DNA of 32,489 nt from an uncultured Sphingomonas sp. GTDB taxonomy: Bacteria; Pseudomonadota; Alphaproteobacteria; Sphingomonadales; Sphingomonadaceae. The notes beneath the pieces are model-generated. The model did no database searches. It was given only the letters and a program-made list of their open reading frames with translations, and was not told the origin of the DNA. The translations under genes and the position numbers were made by a program. Below, in pieces: positions 31,991 to 32,489 of the stretch. The stretch covers positions 1 to 32,489 of the forward strand of contig CAJYLT010000053.1 of the NCBI GenBank assembly GCA_913775795.1. The letters run 5' to 3'. How positions within the stretch are numbered: the stretch's first letter is position 1; each line of letters opens with the position of its first letter.

Positions 31991-32489
31991 CGGAACGGCG
32001 GCTCGTTGAACGCGCGCAGCTTGCGGCTGTGGAGCTTGGCGCCCTCGCGGCGCAGTTCCTCGACCGTCTCGATGCCGATCCGCATATGCTCGCTGATCGC
32101 ACGCTCGTAGAAGCGGTTGGCCTGGCCGGGCAGCTTCAGTTCGCCGTGCAGCGGCTTGTCCGATACGCAGAGCAGCGTGCCGTAGGGGACGCGGAAGCGG
32201 TATCCCTGTGCGGCGATCGTCGCCGATTCCATGTCGATTCCGACCGCGCGGCTCAATGAGAAGCGCAGCGCCGAGGCGGAGAAGCGCAGTTCCCAGTTGC
32301 GGTCGTCGGTGGTGACGATCGTGCCGGTACGCAGCCGCCGCTTCAATTCGTCGCCCGCCTGGCCCGAGATCGTCTGCGCCGCGCGGGCCAGCGCCTGCTG
32401 CACCTCGGCGATGGCGGGGACGGGGATCGCGGGGGGCAGCACCTCGTCCAGCACATGGTCGTCGCGCAGGTACGCGTGGGCGAGGACAT
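31987..32489 (-). CDS. amn: AMP nucleosidase, C-terminal part (runs off the right edge)
   Basis: Partial: the frame is open to the window edge (HAYLRDDHVLDEVLPP leads in from beyond 32455), so the apparent GTG start at 32454 is not the true one. Cleaves AMP to adenine and ribose-5-phosphate in the cytoplasm, adjusting AMP pools. Recognisable are RTGTIVTTDDRNWELR, LSRAVGIDMESATIAAQGYRFRVPYGTLLCVSDKPLHGELKLPG, where the Asp/Met-Glu-Ser segment belongs to the nucleoside-phosphorylase-type active site, and IGIETVEELRR at the end. The family match is very strong in this segment. Stop TGA at 31987-31989. Confidence 0.93.
   Translation of the reverse strand, partial: VLAHAYLRDDHVLDEVLPPAIPVPAIAEVQQALARAAQTISGQAGDELKRRLRTGTIVTTDDRNWELRFSASALRFSLSRAVGIDMESATIAAQGYRFRVPYGTLLCVSDKPLHGELKLPGQANRFYERAISEHMRIGIETVEELRREGAKLHSRKLRAFNEPPFR

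Overview
The window is GC-rich, densely packed chromosomal DNA from an alphaproteobacterium, most likely a sphingomonad (Sphingomonas or close relative). This is inferred from the gene types: a long TonB-dependent receptor (TBDR) with an Ala/Gln/Ser-rich leader, an EF-hand protein beside an OmpR-type two-component system, an Arg/Tyr-rich glycine-zipper protein, the lapA-pyrF and bamD-recN pairs, and a glutathione-dependent glyoxalase pair. I see no tRNA, rRNA, CRISPR array, transposase or integrase. Most of it reads as core genome with a few accessory-looking patches. LAYOUT. 1-4.3 kb: a photolyase-like FAD protein whose domains appear in swapped order; a divergent pair of an LD-carboxypeptidase-like S66 peptidase and a MurC-like ligase (probably murein recycling or cell-wall precursor editing); an ABHD10-like hydrolase coupled to the ligase. 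4.4-7.3 kb: a SIMPL-domain protein, the complete glyoxalase I/II pair gloA-gloB, and two tandem paralogous small lipoproteins of unknown function. 7.3-10.2 kb, minus strand: the HslVU protease, preceded by a two-gene holin/GH108 endolysin cassette of the type used by gene transfer agents, with no other phage genes nearby. 10.3-16.4 kb: a SOUL-family protein, a tiny membrane protein, a glycine-zipper envelope protein, mannose-6-phosphate isomerase, bamD-recN, and convergent lapA-pyrF. 16.4-22.3 kb, minus strand: EF-hand protein, then response regulator, histidine kinase, an endonuclease/exonuclease/phosphatase (EEP) enzyme and a DUF3376-type patatin; the last four are close or overlapping enough to be one operon, suggesting a signalling-plus-lipase unit. 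22.5-29.9 kb: a catabolic-looking module of TBDR, Zn-alcohol dehydrogenase, acyl-CoA dehydrogenase, a regulator carrying two complete TetR DNA-binding domains, and a short-chain dehydrogenase. 30.0-32.5 kb: asd (lysine/DAP/threonine/methionine pathway), an alpha/beta hydrolase, a possible 47-residue membrane peptide, and the C-terminal part of AMP nucleosidase running off the right edge. MOST INTERESTING POINTS. The domain-swapped photolyase-like protein, the orphan gene-transfer-agent-type lysis cassette, the twin TetR regulator, the MurC-like ligase with altered motifs beside an LD-carboxypeptidase, the tandem lipoprotein paralogues, and two families of dispersed hairpin repeats in convergent gene ends. 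One of these hairpins shows full compensatory base changes. None of these amounts to a proven new system; each is a lead that structure prediction or comparative genomics could test.
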